Assembly (NCBI RefSeq): GCF_003288905.1
Contig: NZ_NHYL01000005.1
Location: 1 to 64,000, forward strand
Length of the DNA stretch: 64,000 nucleotides
Direction: 5' to 3'
Source: Helicobacter sp. 11-8110
GTDB lineage: Bacteria; Campylobacterota; Campylobacteria; Campylobacterales; Helicobacteraceae
The notes beneath the pieces were generated by a model, which ran no database searches, was not told the origin of the DNA, and saw only the letters and a list, made by a program, of their open reading frames with translations. The translations under genes were made by a program, and so were the position numbers. The stretch's first letter is position 1. Every line of letters starts with the position of its first letter. This document shows, piece by piece, positions 1-8,765 of the stretch.

Positions 1-52
1 TAAAAATGAAACTTACTTAAGTGGAAATATGGGGATAAAGTATAAGTTTTAA
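1..52 (+). CDS. 3' end of an outer-membrane beta-barrel (autotransporter-like) gene, partial
   Basis: Reading from base 2, the frame is open from the window edge and encodes NETYLSGNMGIKYKF before a TAA at 50-52. A final beta-strand with alternating residues, a G-x-x-Y pattern and a terminal Phe is the usual C-terminus of outer-membrane beta-barrels and autotransporters, where the last Phe serves as the BAM recognition signal. Only 16 codons are visible, so the class is inferred from this tail alone and the passenger or function is unknown. A 13-bp inverted repeat follows 6 bases after the stop, as expected at a transcript end. Confidence 0.45.
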   Translation, partial: KNETYLSGNMGIKYKF

Positions 53-57
53 AAGTT

Positions 58-95
58 ACTAGCTAGAAATAAATTATCTTTAATTTCTAGCTAGT
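58..95 (+). terminator. Inverted repeat, likely terminator of the upstream gene
   Basis: A perfect 13-bp inverted repeat (ACTAGCTAGAAAT at 58-70 and its complement at 83-95) with a 12-nt loop lies directly after the stop at 50-52. There is no strong T-run behind it, so intrinsic termination would be weak. A role in protecting the mRNA 3' end is equally possible. Confidence 0.45.
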
Positions 96-160
96 TTGGA
101 GGTTTAAAAAACAAGAGAAAAACCAAAGTACCATAAGCAAAAATAAATCATTTAAAAAAA

Positions 161-210
161 TAAGGAGAATCTCTTAGAATTAATAGATTCTCTTAAATTT
201 AATCTCCTTA
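161..210. other. Nested inverted repeats in the intergenic region upstream of modE
   Basis: The arms TAAGGAGA (161-168) and TCTCCTTA (203-210) are complementary. Inside, GAGAATCT (165-172) pairs with AGATTCTC (185-192). The arms share bases, so two hairpins are mutually exclusive. No ORF with a ribosome-binding site covers this stretch. It could be a second terminator, an untranslated regulatory hairpin or a small RNA. The rest of 96-371 shows no recognisable gene. Confidence 0.3.
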
Positions 211-371
211 ATATGAATTTCATTTATTTGTTATTTTTTTATTTAGTGGTTTTATTATGGTTGTGTTACCATCTTGCCCTCCATTTTACTTTAAATTATA
301 AAAACTCCATCACAATGCACTTTATAAAAAAATCACAAAAAATACCAAATTTTACAAAGATATACGCTTAA

Positions 372-400
372 TTGACAATATATATATTTTAAAATATAAT
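372..400 (+). promoter_or_regulatory. Consensus sigma-70 promoter of the mod cluster
   Basis: TTGACA at 372-377 and TATAAT at 395-400 are separated by exactly 17 bp, a full-consensus housekeeping promoter. Campylobacterota promoters usually lack a recognisable -35 box, so this is unusually strong. Transcription would start near 407, giving a leader of about 25 nt before the modE-like ATG at 432. It probably drives modE and the downstream mod genes. Confidence 0.75.
383..398. promoter_or_regulatory. Palindromic candidate operator overlapping the mod -10 box
   Basis: TATATTTTAAAATATA is a perfect 16-bp palindrome covering the end of the promoter spacer and part of the -10 hexamer. A bound dimer would block RNA polymerase. 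The adjacent gene encodes a ModE-type dimeric regulator, and ModE proteins repress molybdate uptake genes through A/T-rich palindromes, so autoregulation is a reasonable inference. Such palindromes also occur by chance in AT-rich DNA. Confidence 0.45.
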
Positions 401-431
401 GCACAAAATAAAATCATAAAGGCAAAAACTG

Positions 432-1238
432 ATGGAAGTTGAAGGTAGAATCTGGGTCAAGGAAAATGGGAAAAATTTCATAGGGCACGGAAAAGTAGAA
501 CTTTTAGAAAGAATCCACAAAAGTGGTTCAATCTCAAAGGCGGCTAAAGAAATGAGAATGAGCTATAAAGCCGCTTGGGATTGCATTGATGCAATGAATA
601 AACTCTCCCAAGAACCCATTGTGATTTCTGCACTTGGTGGAAAAAATGGGGGTGGCACAAGCGTTACCCCAAAGGGCTTAGAAATCATTAAAGCCTTTAG
701 GCAAATGGAAAATATTTATGAAGAACTTCTAAAAATGTTTGAACAAGATTTGCAAGCTTGGAATAGCTTAAAAATTAAAGAAGCTTTTAGCTTACAAAAA
801 CAACTACAAACAACAAGGAGACCTATGATTAAAACAAGCGCAAGGAATCAATTTTTTGGAAAAATCAGTCATATAAAACTAGGTAGCGTTAATGCAGAAG
901 TAACGCTTCAAGCAGGGGAATTAAGTATTATTAGCATAATCACTTTAGAATCTTTGAGAGAAATGAATTTAAAGGTGGGCGATTCTTGCTATGCACTTAT
1001 TAAAGCTAATTGGATTGTGGTTTTTAATGAGCAACCTAAAGGTTCTATGAGAAATTGCATTAAAGGGGAAATAGCTAATCTAATCAAAGGAGAAGTTAAT
1101 ACGCAAATACAAATCAAACACGGCGACACTTATTTAAGTGCAATCATCACAAAAGAATCTTGCGATGAGTTAGAACTAACTTTAGGCAAAGAGGTATGGT
1201 TTGGTTTCAAAGCAAATCATGTTATTTTGGGAATTTAA
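432..1238 (+). CDS. modE: ModE-family molybdate/tungstate-responsive regulator
   Basis: This 268-residue protein has the full ModE layout. Residues ~20-90 form a LysR-type winged helix-turn-helix (GSISKAAKEMRMSYKAAWD), ~95-130 form a linker helix, and two molybdate/tungstate-binding MOP (TOBE) domains follow at ~137-200 and ~205-268. ModE dimers bind DNA when the MOP domains hold oxyanion, usually repressing the uptake operon. The ATG follows a weak AAAGG-like site and lies just behind a consensus promoter with an overlapping palindrome. It heads the mod cluster, 34 bp before modA. Assignment as the local mod regulator is inference from context. Confidence 0.88.
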   Translation: MEVEGRIWVKENGKNFIGHGKVELLERIHKSGSISKAAKEMRMSYKAAWDCIDAMNKLSQEPIVISALGGKNGGGTSVTPKGLEIIKAFRQMENIYEELLKMFEQDLQAWNSLKIKEAFSLQKQLQTTRRPMIKTSARNQFFGKISHIKLGSVNAEVTLQAGELSIISIITLESLREMNLKVGDSCYALIKANWIVVFNEQPKGSMRNCIKGEIANLIKGEVNTQIQIKHGDTYLSAIITKESCDELELTLGKEVWFGFKANHVILGI

Positions 1239-1272
1239 TTAAACAAAAATTCAAAAACAAAAAGGAGAGAAA

Positions 1273-2037
1273 ATGTTAAAAGGATTTAAAAAAATAGTAT
1301 TTATGGGGGCTTTATTGTTGTTTGGCGCACAATTTGCCAACGCAGAACAAATTAGAGTTTTAGGGGCTGCTTCACTTAAATATGTGTTAGAGGATATTAA
1401 GAATGAATTTTTAAAAAATCGCCCAAATGACAAAATAGAAATTTCCTATACTTCTAGTGGAAAGGCTTATGCGCAAATCAAAAATGGTGCGCCCATTCAT
1501 CTCTTTGTGGCAGCTGATGTGAGCTATCCCGCCAAACTCTATGCTGAGAAACTTGCTCCACAAAAAGAAGAAATTTATGCCAAAGGAAAACTTGTCTTAT
1601 GGAGTAATAATTCAAATTTCAAAATTACAAAATTCACAGATATTCTAAATCCAAAAATCCTACACATTGCTATCCCAAATCCCAAAGTAGCCCCTTATGG
1701 TAGAGCAAGTATGGAAGCACTAGAGGCTACAGGAATATTACAGAAGATACAAGACAAGCTTGTAATGGGAGAGAGTATTGGAACTGCCACTACCTATGTA
1801 GAATCACAAAATGCTGAAGTGGGATTCACCGCCCTATCTATGCTTGGGGAAAATGGAATCCACACTCCAACAATGAGCTTTATTACAATTAATGAAAAGC
1901 TTTATAAGCCCATTAGTCAAGCCCTGGTTATCCCAAATTATGGAAAAGATTCTAAGCTCGCCCAAGCTTTTAAAGAATATATCTTAAGCCAACCTGCTAA
2001 AGATAAATTTATACAATTTGGATATGCCATTGAATAA
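1273..2037 (+). CDS. modA: Molybdate ABC transporter, periplasmic substrate-binding protein
   Basis: ModA captures molybdate (or tungstate) in the periplasm and delivers it to ModBC. The 254-residue product starts with a typical Sec signal peptide ending in ANA (about residue 24). It then shows ModA-family blocks: GAASLKYVLEDI, the serine-containing YTSSGKAYAQI, FVAADVSYPAKL, and the C-terminal FGYAIE. Length matches the family (~250). A good AAAGGAGA ribosome-binding site precedes the ATG. The end overlaps the start of the downstream Mop-domain gene, so the two are probably translationally coupled. Confidence 0.93.
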   Translation: MLKGFKKIVFMGALLLFGAQFANAEQIRVLGAASLKYVLEDIKNEFLKNRPNDKIEISYTSSGKAYAQIKNGAPIHLFVAADVSYPAKLYAEKLAPQKEEIYAKGKLVLWSNNSNFKITKFTDILNPKILHIAIPNPKVAPYGRASMEALEATGILQKIQDKLVMGESIGTATTYVESQNAEVGFTALSMLGENGIHTPTMSFITINEKLYKPISQALVIPNYGKDSKLAQAFKEYILSQPAKDKFIQFGYAIE

Positions 2038-2425
2038 TCTCAATGGCACTCTAAAAGCAATTTATTCTAGCAATGGCATATCAAGATTAGTTTTACAAAG
2101 TCAAGACAAAGAATTATCGCTTTTGTTGTTAGAAGAATTATCACAAGATCTTTTGGGTAAAAAGCTAGAGATTAATTTCAAAGAAACCAATGTCATTCTA
2201 GCATTCAAACTAGAGGGAGCAAAAAATACCTTTTGCTCTAAAATTTTAGAAATCCAAAGCGATGCTCTTTTTGCACGGATTTCTCTGGAGTTTTCATCGG
2301 CAAAATATGGGATTATTCAGGTGCTTACAGATTTAGAATTTGTCTCAAAAAATCGCTTAAACATCGGCAGTGAAGTTTATTGGCATATCCCAGAAAATGA
2401 AATTATGTTGCTAGGAATATCCTAA
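2024..2425 (+). CDS. Mop/TOBE-domain molybdenum-binding protein of the mod cluster
   Basis: This protein of about 133 residues is built from two short TOBE/MOP-like beta units (roughly residues 5-65 and 70-133), resembling the C-terminal half of ModE. It lies between modA and modB, where Campylobacter jejuni also has a molybdopterin-type binding protein (Cj0302c). It may store oxyanion or act as a regulatory module; its real role is not known. The ATG at 2024 is preferred; an in-frame TTG at 2018 would add two residues. The gene overlaps the modA end by 14 nt, and its stop shares a base with the modB ATG. Confidence 0.75.
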   Translation: MPLNNLNGTLKAIYSSNGISRLVLQSQDKELSLLLLEELSQDLLGKKLEINFKETNVILAFKLEGAKNTFCSKILEIQSDALFARISLEFSSAKYGIIQVLTDLEFVSKNRLNIGSEVYWHIPENEIMLLGIS

Positions 2426-3087
2426 TGGATTTCGCACAAACTATGATTCTAACCTTTAAGGTTTCGCTAATCACAACTTTTTTGCTTTTATTAATCTCAA
2501 TTCCCATTGCCTATTTTCTTGCCTTTAGTAAAAGCAAAATCATACCTTTCTTGGAAGCCATTGTTTCTATGCCCTTAGTGCTTCCTCCAAGTGTGCTTGG
2601 ATTTTATTTACTTGTTTTTTTTAGCCCACAAAATACCTTTGGAAAGTTTTTATTAGAAACCTTTAATCTCAAGCTTGTTTTTAGCTTTGAGGGCTTAATT
2701 GTTGCTTCAATTCTCTTTACTTTGCCTTTTATGGTAAATCCAATCCAAACAGGCTTTTCTAGTGTTCCAAAATCACTCTATGAAGCCGCGCTAAGCCTTG
2801 GTAAGAATCGCCTTGAAATCCTCTATCGCGTTTTACTACCAAATATGAAAAATTCTATTATAATTGGAACTGTGGTCTCCTTTGCGCATACCATTGGAGA
2901 ATTTGGTGTTGTAATGATGATAGGGGGAAATATTGCAGGAGAAACGCGCCTAGCAAGTATCGCCATCTATGATGAAGTTGAGGCGCTTAACTATGCCTTA
3001 GCGCATCAATACGCATTAAGCCTTTTTGTCATTACTTTTTGCATCTTGCTTTTTACATTTTATCTTAACAAAAAGCACACACGATGA
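2425..3087 (+). CDS. modB: Molybdate ABC transporter permease
   Basis: ModB forms the membrane channel of the molybdate importer. The 220-residue sequence has five or six hydrophobic segments and the cytoplasmic EAA loop (EAALSLGKNRLEILYRVLLP) that contacts the ATPase. The conserved MPLVLPPSVLGFYLL and HTIGEFGVVMMIGGNI stretches are typical of ModB/CysT-type permeases. Length is normal for ModB. Its ATG overlaps the upstream stop by one base and its end overlaps modC by four (ATGA), indicating a tightly coupled operon. Confidence 0.93.
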   Translation: MDFAQTMILTFKVSLITTFLLLLISIPIAYFLAFSKSKIIPFLEAIVSMPLVLPPSVLGFYLLVFFSPQNTFGKFLLETFNLKLVFSFEGLIVASILFTLPFMVNPIQTGFSSVPKSLYEAALSLGKNRLEILYRVLLPNMKNSIIIGTVVSFAHTIGEFGVVMMIGGNIAGETRLASIAIYDEVEALNYALAHQYALSLFVITFCILLFTFYLNKKHTR

Positions 3088-3956
3088 TCTACTTAGATTT
3101 TTGCAAAAAACTACACAGCACTCAAGGTGAGCTACTCTTAAAAGTGCAATGCGAATTTAAAATGCAAGATTTAATCACACTTTTTGGGAAAAGCGGAGCG
3201 GGTAAAACCACTATATTACGAATCTTATGCGGTCTTACTACTCCAGATAGCGGAATAATTAAAGTGCAAGATGAGATTTGGTTTAGTTCTAAAGACAAAA
3301 TCAATCTCCCTCCACAAAAGCGAAAAGTTGGCTTTGTTTTTCAAGATTACGCCCTTTTCCCCAATATGAGCGTCTCTGAAAATCTCCTTTTTGCCTTGCC
3401 AAAGGGTGGAGATAAAAAACGCATTGACTTTTTGCTAGAAATCACCGAATTACAAAACCTAAAAAACTTTAAACCCTCTATGTTAAGTGGCGGACAACAA
3501 CAGCGTGTCGCTCTTGCAAGGGCTTTGGTAAGGGATCCAAAAATACTTCTTTTAGATGAACCATTTTCTGCACTTGATTCAGCAATGGCTCAAAAACTTC
3601 AAGAAGAGCTTTTAGGAATTCACCGACAATTAAACCTAACAACCTTTCTTGTTAGCCACAATTTTGGAGAAGTGTTTTTTCTCTCTCAATATGTCGTGTA
3701 TTTAGAAAATGGAATCATTAGCAAACAAGGTAGCCCAAGCAAAGTATTTTTAAACCAAATTCCAAGCGGAAAATTCCGCCATAGCGGAACCATTTTAGAG
3801 ATCAAGCCAAGCGGACTTGTGTGCATCATAAGTATTCTAGCTGGGAATGAAGTTACCAAAATTATCATCTCCAACCAAGAATCCAAAGAATTCAAAGTAG
3901 GAGATTTTGTGATTATTAGCTCTAAAGCGTGGAATCCAACCCTTACTAAAATATAA
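3084..3956 (+). CDS. modC: Molybdate ABC transporter ATP-binding protein
   Basis: ModC powers molybdate import. The 290-residue protein carries Walker A GKSGAGKTT (35-43), the Q-loop FVFQDYALFP, signature LSGGQQQRVALARAL (134-148), Walker B ILLLDEP (154-160) and the H-loop SHNF (191-194). Residues ~233-290 form a short C-terminal MOP/TOBE domain, shorter than the ~130-residue tail of E. coli ModC, which may limit trans-inhibition by molybdate. It is the last gene of the mod operon. The next gene, on the opposite strand, ends 6 bases downstream, so the two transcripts converge. Confidence 0.93.
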   Translation: MIYLDFCKKLHSTQGELLLKVQCEFKMQDLITLFGKSGAGKTTILRILCGLTTPDSGIIKVQDEIWFSSKDKINLPPQKRKVGFVFQDYALFPNMSVSENLLFALPKGGDKKRIDFLLEITELQNLKNFKPSMLSGGQQQRVALARALVRDPKILLLDEPFSALDSAMAQKLQEELLGIHRQLNLTTFLVSHNFGEVFFLSQYVVYLENGIISKQGSPSKVFLNQIPSGKFRHSGTILEIKPSGLVCIISILAGNEVTKIIISNQESKEFKVGDFVIISSKAWNPTLTKI

Positions 3957-3962
3957 CGCTTT

Positions 3963-5186
3963 TTACTCGTGTCTCAACGCATCAATAGGATTAAGCCTTG
4001 AAGCTCTTCTAGCAGGGAGATAACCAAACAAAATACCAATAAATGCCGAAAATAAAAAGGCAATCATAGCCACACCATAATCAAAATGAAATGGAATATT
4101 CATTAAATGACAAATTCCAAGCGAACCAAAAAAGGCTAGAATAATTCCAATAAATCCACCTAACGAACTTAGCGTTACTGATTCAATTAAAAACTGCAAC
4201 AACACCTCGCTCTCTAAGGCTCCAATGGCTAATCTTGTCCCAATCTCTTTGGTGCGTTCTGTTACAGAGACTAACATAATATTCATAATACCAATCCCCC
4301 CAACAATCAAACTAACACCTGCAATAGCACCCAAGAATAATGTAAGATTAGCTGTTGTGCTTTTCATCATTTCAATAATCTGCTTAGTATCCATAATCTC
4401 AAAATCATTTTTCTGCCCTTCTCTAATGTTTCTAATTCCCCTTAATGCTTCTGTAATCAATCCAACTGCAGCAGTAGAATCCACATCGTCTTTTAGCGAA
4501 ATCATAAGGCGACTAATATTATAAAGCGAATCGGATTTTAAAATACTGCGCTGGTAAGTCTTAAGAGGAAGCAAAATCACATCATCTTGATCATTGCCCA
4601 TAGCACCCTGCCCTTTACTTTTTAAAACCCCAATGCAATCACACACAATATTTCCAAGCCTAATACGCGATCCAAGCGGATTAGTCTTGCTTTCACCAAA
4701 GAGATTTTTTCTAACGCTCTCACCAATCATACAAACATTGCTACCTGCGCGATATTCTTCTTTGCTAAACTTCCTGCCTTCTGCAATTCCCCAATCTGTG
4801 GCTATAAAATATTCTGCATTGATTCCTTGTGCTTGGGTTTGCGTGTTGCTTTGGCGAAATTGCGCCAAAACACCTGCCGAAGATAGCGGAGCTATAGCGC
4901 GAGTCAAATACCCAACTTGCAATTTTAATTCTTCAACATCTTGAAGCATAAACTGCTTTCGCCCACCTTTACCGGGTGTTTGATCTCGCGCTGGAAAAAT
5001 AAGCAATATATTGCTTCCAAGACTACTCATTCTCTCTGTAATAACTTGAGTTGTGCCATTTCCAAGCGTAATCATAATAATCACTGCTCCCACTCCAATA
5101 ATCACCCCAAGCATTGTTAGAATTGCGCGCAAAAAATTCCTTTTAATCTGCCTAAAAGCTAAAAAAAATGCATTAAGAATCATCAA
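3963..5186 (-). CDS. MacB-like ABC transporter permease (FtsX family)
   Basis: This 407-residue FtsX/MacB-type permease has one transmembrane helix near residues 20-45, a large periplasmic domain (~50-280), and three C-terminal helices, including the conserved block VSVTERTKEIGTRLAIGA. MacB of E. coli is one ATPase-permease polypeptide; here the two halves are separate genes overlapping by 4 nt. Proteins of this type do not pump through the membrane but use mechanotransmission to push substrates through MacA and a TolC-like channel. Substrates could be macrolides, peptides or siderophores; the sequence does not decide. Confidence 0.87.
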   Translation of the reverse strand: MMILNAFFLAFRQIKRNFLRAILTMLGVIIGVGAVIIMITLGNGTTQVITERMSSLGSNILLIFPARDQTPGKGGRKQFMLQDVEELKLQVGYLTRAIAPLSSAGVLAQFRQSNTQTQAQGINAEYFIATDWGIAEGRKFSKEEYRAGSNVCMIGESVRKNLFGESKTNPLGSRIRLGNIVCDCIGVLKSKGQGAMGNDQDDVILLPLKTYQRSILKSDSLYNISRLMISLKDDVDSTAAVGLITEALRGIRNIREGQKNDFEIMDTKQIIEMMKSTTANLTLFLGAIAGVSLIVGGIGIMNIMLVSVTERTKEIGTRLAIGALESEVLLQFLIESVTLSSLGGFIGIILAFFGSLGICHLMNIPFHFDYGVAMIAFLFSAFIGILFGYLPARRASRLNPIDALRHE

Positions 5187-5911
5187 GCTTCCTTTGAATG
5201 CAATTTGTTTAAATCACTATTTTTAGAATTTTCTTTAGAATCAGATTGCACTTGCCCATCTAAAAATACAATTTCACGCGTAGCATATTTTGCCATATCT
5301 GGCTCGTGAGTTACCATTAAAATTGTAATTTGAGCCATAGTATTTAAGCACGATAGAATCTCCATAATTTCCACACTTCTTTTGGTATCTAAATTACCTG
5401 TTGGCTCATCAGCTAACAAAAAAAGTGGTTTGGAAGCAATTGCTCTTGCAATTGCAACGCGCTGTTGCTGACCACCACTTAATTCATTGCTACTATGGTG
5501 GCACCATTTCTCCAAACCCACCATCTCTAAAGCCTCCATAGATAATCTTATGCGCTCTTTTTTGGGAACTTGACGATAAAGTAAGGGTAATTCTACATTT
5601 TCCAAAGCTGTAGTGCGTGGTAATAGATTAAAGCCCTGAAAAATAAAACCAATATAATGTCTCCTTAAAATTGCTTTTTGCTTGAGTGTTAATCCACATA
5701 CATTAACTCCACAAAAATCATAGATTCCACTACTTGGACTATCAAGACAACCCAAAATATTTGCCATAGTGGATTTTCCACTACCACTAGGACCCATCAA
5801 AGCCACAAATTCACCTTGAGAAATTTCTAGATTCACACCGCGCAAAGCTTCAAAAACATTAGGTGGCTTGCCATAGCTTTTATGAATATCTCTTAGGGTA
5901 ATAAAACTCAT
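5183..5911 (-). CDS. MacB/LolD-like ABC transporter ATP-binding protein
   Basis: This is the cytoplasmic ATPase of the tripartite exporter. In 242 residues it shows Walker A GPSGSGKSTMANILG, the Q-loop FIFQGFNLLPRTTALENVELP, signature LSGGQQQRVAIARAI and Walker B LLADEPTGNLD with H-loop VTHEP. The TALENVELP and NLD features place it in the MacB/LolD/FtsE subfamily. It overlaps the permease gene by 4 nt and follows the adaptor gene by 10 nt, consistent with one transcript reading adaptor last and outer-membrane factor first. Confidence 0.9.
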   Translation of the reverse strand: MSFITLRDIHKSYGKPPNVFEALRGVNLEISQGEFVALMGPSGSGKSTMANILGCLDSPSSGIYDFCGVNVCGLTLKQKAILRRHYIGFIFQGFNLLPRTTALENVELPLLYRQVPKKERIRLSMEALEMVGLEKWCHHSSNELSGGQQQRVAIARAIASKPLFLLADEPTGNLDTKRSVEIMEILSCLNTMAQITILMVTHEPDMAKYATREIVFLDGQVQSDSKENSKNSDLNKLHSKEA

Positions 5912-5921
5912 TTATCCGCCT

Positions 5922-7217
5922 TTATTTACCCTGCTTTTGTCCGACAATCACCAACATATCTGGCTTAATAGAATCGCCTAAAATCTGTGTGCTTTGTCCA
6001 TCACTAATCCCTGTTTCTACTTCTATTTTTTTAGGTGTTCCATTTTCTAAAATCCATACAGAACCTATTGTTTTTCTTTCATTATTAGCTGCAACTTGTC
6101 TTTGGTGCTTAGGACGCATTTGAACAAATGGATTAAAGGGGGATTTTTTAGGAGTAACTTCTTGTATTTTGGGAGTAAAATACAATGCGCTAGAGGGAAC
6201 TAAAAGCGCATTTTTCGCACTTGCTACTTCAATATCAGCTGTAGCACTCATTCCTGGGCGCAAAAGCAAATCCTTATTACTTACATAGATTCTTGCTTCA
6301 TAGCTTACAATCCCACTACTTGTCGTAGTAGTTGAACTCGAAGCAGTGGAGCTTGAAGTATTTGAAGCCCCATAATTCACTCTATCTACTTTTGCCTTAA
6401 AAGTTTTAGCAGGGTAGGAATCCACACTAAACTCAACACTTTGCCCCACTTTCACTTTGCCAATATCTGCTTCAGAAATACTTGCATTAAGCTCCATTTC
6501 TTCCAAACTCTCTGCAATGATAAAAAACTCTGGTGCTTGAAAACTAGCTGCCACACTCTGTCCTACCTCAATGGAACGCTGCAAAACTACTCCATCTATG
6601 GGGCTTGTAATTTTTGAATTTCGCAAATCCACTTGGGTAGAACGAATAGAAGTCTCAATCTCCTTAATACTTGCTTTCCTAATCTCTACATTGCTTAAAG
6701 CTTCATTGTAAGCAGTTTTTGCTGTTTCTAACTCCAAAATTGAAGGGGTTTTGCCTTTGGTTTTTTGGTATAAATTTCGATACTGCTTATATTGCCATTG
6801 TTTCTCTTGTAGCGTTACTTGCGCACTTTTTAGTTGAGCTTTAGCGCTCTCTAGCTGCGCTTGATAGCGATAAAGATCTTGCTCAATGCTCTCTGAATCA
6901 ATCTTAGCTAGAATCTGACCCTTTTTTACTTTATCATTCACATCAACCAACACTTCAAGCACAATTCCTGAAATAACCGAACCAATAGAGATTTCATTAG
7001 TTGGCGAGAGTGTGCCATTAGCACTAATAGTGCTTGAAATATCGCCTATAAAAGCCTTTTGCGTTTGATAGCTTATACTTGGCTCCCTTGTATTCCACCA
7101 ATAAATTAGTGCTATTAAAATTGCCACTACGACGCTAATAATCCCCCAAACTAAAAAGATTTTTTTATAATTTTTTTTAGGGTTAATGGTGTTTAAAATG
7201 CTTTGTGTGCTTGTCAT
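5922..7217 (-). CDS. macA: MacA-like periplasmic adaptor (HlyD/RND-type membrane fusion protein)
   Basis: The 431-residue protein has one N-terminal membrane anchor (~19-41), a biotinyl-lipoyl-like half motif with GSVISGIVLEVLVDVNDKVK, a long alpha-helical hairpin (~105-185) that docks on a TolC-type channel, and a beta-barrel region with ISEADIGKVKVGQSVEF. A Ser/Thr-rich stretch of about 14 residues (~285-300) is a local low-complexity insertion. It overlaps the outer-membrane factor gene by 4 nt. MacA adaptors link the inner-membrane permease to the exit duct and stimulate the ATPase. Confidence 0.87.
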   Translation of the reverse strand: MTSTQSILNTINPKKNYKKIFLVWGIISVVVAILIALIYWWNTREPSISYQTQKAFIGDISSTISANGTLSPTNEISIGSVISGIVLEVLVDVNDKVKKGQILAKIDSESIEQDLYRYQAQLESAKAQLKSAQVTLQEKQWQYKQYRNLYQKTKGKTPSILELETAKTAYNEALSNVEIRKASIKEIETSIRSTQVDLRNSKITSPIDGVVLQRSIEVGQSVAASFQAPEFFIIAESLEEMELNASISEADIGKVKVGQSVEFSVDSYPAKTFKAKVDRVNYGASNTSSSTASSSTTTTSSGIVSYEARIYVSNKDLLLRPGMSATADIEVASAKNALLVPSSALYFTPKIQEVTPKKSPFNPFVQMRPKHQRQVAANNERKTIGSVWILENGTPKKIEVETGISDGQSTQILGDSIKPDMLVIVGQKQGK

Positions 7218-8644
7218 TGCGCTTCCTTTGTTAAATAGAGATTCCCGCCAAATGCTTTAAAGAGAGTAACCAAAGCCTGTAAGTGCGTATTTTTAGAAGT
7301 ATTAAGATTTTTTTGAGAATTATTTAAAGAAGTCTTGTTAGTCAAATATTCTAGCTCATCAATCAAGCCTATAGAACGCCTATTAGCAGAAAACTCATAA
7401 TAGCTTTTTGCATTTTGGAGTCTTTGGGTGTTATTTTGAACTTGTAATTGAGAACTTTGGGTGTTAAAAATCGCATTTTCAACTTCGGCAAGTGCGGTAT
7501 TGAGAGTTTTCTGCAAGGTTAGGTAAGATTCTTGAAGTATTGCATCTTGCAAAAAATAATTTTGCGTTAATTGTGTGCGGTTTAGAATCGGAGCTGTAAG
7601 CCCTGCTGCCAAGCTCCAAGCCAAATTCCCTGCTTCACCCTGTGAAGATCCTAAAACATCGCTCAAATTTGCGCTCAAAGATAAAATGGGAAATAAACTT
7701 GCCTTAGCATTTTCTTTATTATAAACTTGCGCATAAAGGCTTTGAATAGCAGCTTTAATATCAGGACGAAAGAGTAAAACATCCGCCGGAATCGTATTTA
7801 GAGCAAAAGTGCTGGGCAAAACAAAAACATAATCTCCAAGCAAATTAAAACCAAGATTCTTGACATCTAATAACACCAAAAGTGCATTTTTGGTTTCCTC
7901 TTGTTTGCTTTTGAGTTGCTCAAGGATATTTTGTTCATTTGTAAGCATATCTTGCGCATCAAATAGCTCTGTGGTGTCAAGCAAACCATTTTCAACTTTA
8001 AGGCGTGTGAGTTCCAATATATCTTGATAATACAAAATATTTTCTTGCGTTAGCAGAATATTCAAAGACATTTCCCTTAGCGTAAAATAAAGATTCGCCA
8101 CATCGCCTAACAAGATAATTTGTGCATTAGACAAATCCTCCAAACTCTTATAATACAATGATTCTTTGGCATTTTTAGCGGCACTCAAACGTCCAAACAA
8201 ATCCACTTCCCAAGAAAGTGTAGCTTGAATCTGTGTGTTTTGATTTGAAGTCTCTACCACTGCACCATTTTTCACAGAACTTCCTCGCGTATGGCTATCA
8301 TTCACTTTCAAATTTGCATTCACTTGTGGAAACATTTCGCCCCACGCACTCTTTAGCTGACTTCTGGCTTGTAGTATTCTTGTTTGCGCGATCTGTAAAT
8401 CCATATTTTGCTTAATTGCAATTTCTATTAACCCCCATAAAACTTCATCTGCAAATAAAATTTGCATTTGTTCTTTGGGTGATAGAATCGTGCTACTTGG
8501 CATAGCAAATGCAATTTGCTCGATAATTTTTTGATTAGCAAAATTTTGAGGAATCTTTTGCGTGAGTTCTTGATGATTTGGCACTTGGGCTGCACATCCA
8601 CAAAAAACAATAAAACTAAAAATGATAGTAACAATCCTAGACAA
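7214..8644 (-). CDS. TolC/NodT-family outer-membrane efflux lipoprotein
   Basis: This 476-residue exit-duct component has a short signal peptide ending in the lipobox FCGC (Cys17), so it should be lipidated like NodT/CmeC/OprM-type factors. Two internally repeated OEP (outer membrane efflux) domains of alternating long helices follow, with LSWEVDLFGRLSAAKN and LFRPDIKAAIQSLYA typical of the family. It is the first gene of the minus-strand exporter operon and starts about 120 bp from the divergent glnA. Together with the three following genes it forms a complete tripartite exporter. Confidence 0.9.
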   Translation of the reverse strand: MSRIVTIIFSFIVFCGCAAQVPNHQELTQKIPQNFANQKIIEQIAFAMPSSTILSPKEQMQILFADEVLWGLIEIAIKQNMDLQIAQTRILQARSQLKSAWGEMFPQVNANLKVNDSHTRGSSVKNGAVVETSNQNTQIQATLSWEVDLFGRLSAAKNAKESLYYKSLEDLSNAQIILLGDVANLYFTLREMSLNILLTQENILYYQDILELTRLKVENGLLDTTELFDAQDMLTNEQNILEQLKSKQEETKNALLVLLDVKNLGFNLLGDYVFVLPSTFALNTIPADVLLFRPDIKAAIQSLYAQVYNKENAKASLFPILSLSANLSDVLGSSQGEAGNLAWSLAAGLTAPILNRTQLTQNYFLQDAILQESYLTLQKTLNTALAEVENAIFNTQSSQLQVQNNTQRLQNAKSYYEFSANRRSIGLIDELEYLTNKTSLNNSQKNLNTSKNTHLQALVTLFKAFGGNLYLTKEAQ

Positions 8645-8728
8645 AAATTTTCCTTAGAAGTTTTAGCAAAATCTTATCAAATAAAAGTGAATAAAGTGTG
8701 AAATTTTACAAAATCTTTAACTTCAAAA

Positions 8729-8737
8729 TGCTAAGAT
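8729..8737 (+). promoter_or_regulatory. Extended -10 promoter of glnA
   Basis: TGCTAAGAT at 8729-8737 is an extended -10 element 29 bp before the glnA ATG, followed by an AAGAAGGGA ribosome-binding site. No clear -35 box is seen, as is normal for Campylobacterota. No obvious GlnR or NtrC site is visible. Confidence 0.5.
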
Positions 8738-8765
8738 TACACAAAAATTTTAAGAAGGGAATACT

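Noticed and set aside
4225..4944. ORFs of 99 and 116 codons opposite the MacB-like permease
   Set aside because: They lie wholly inside a well-supported gene, show no family features and have no convincing ribosome-binding sites.
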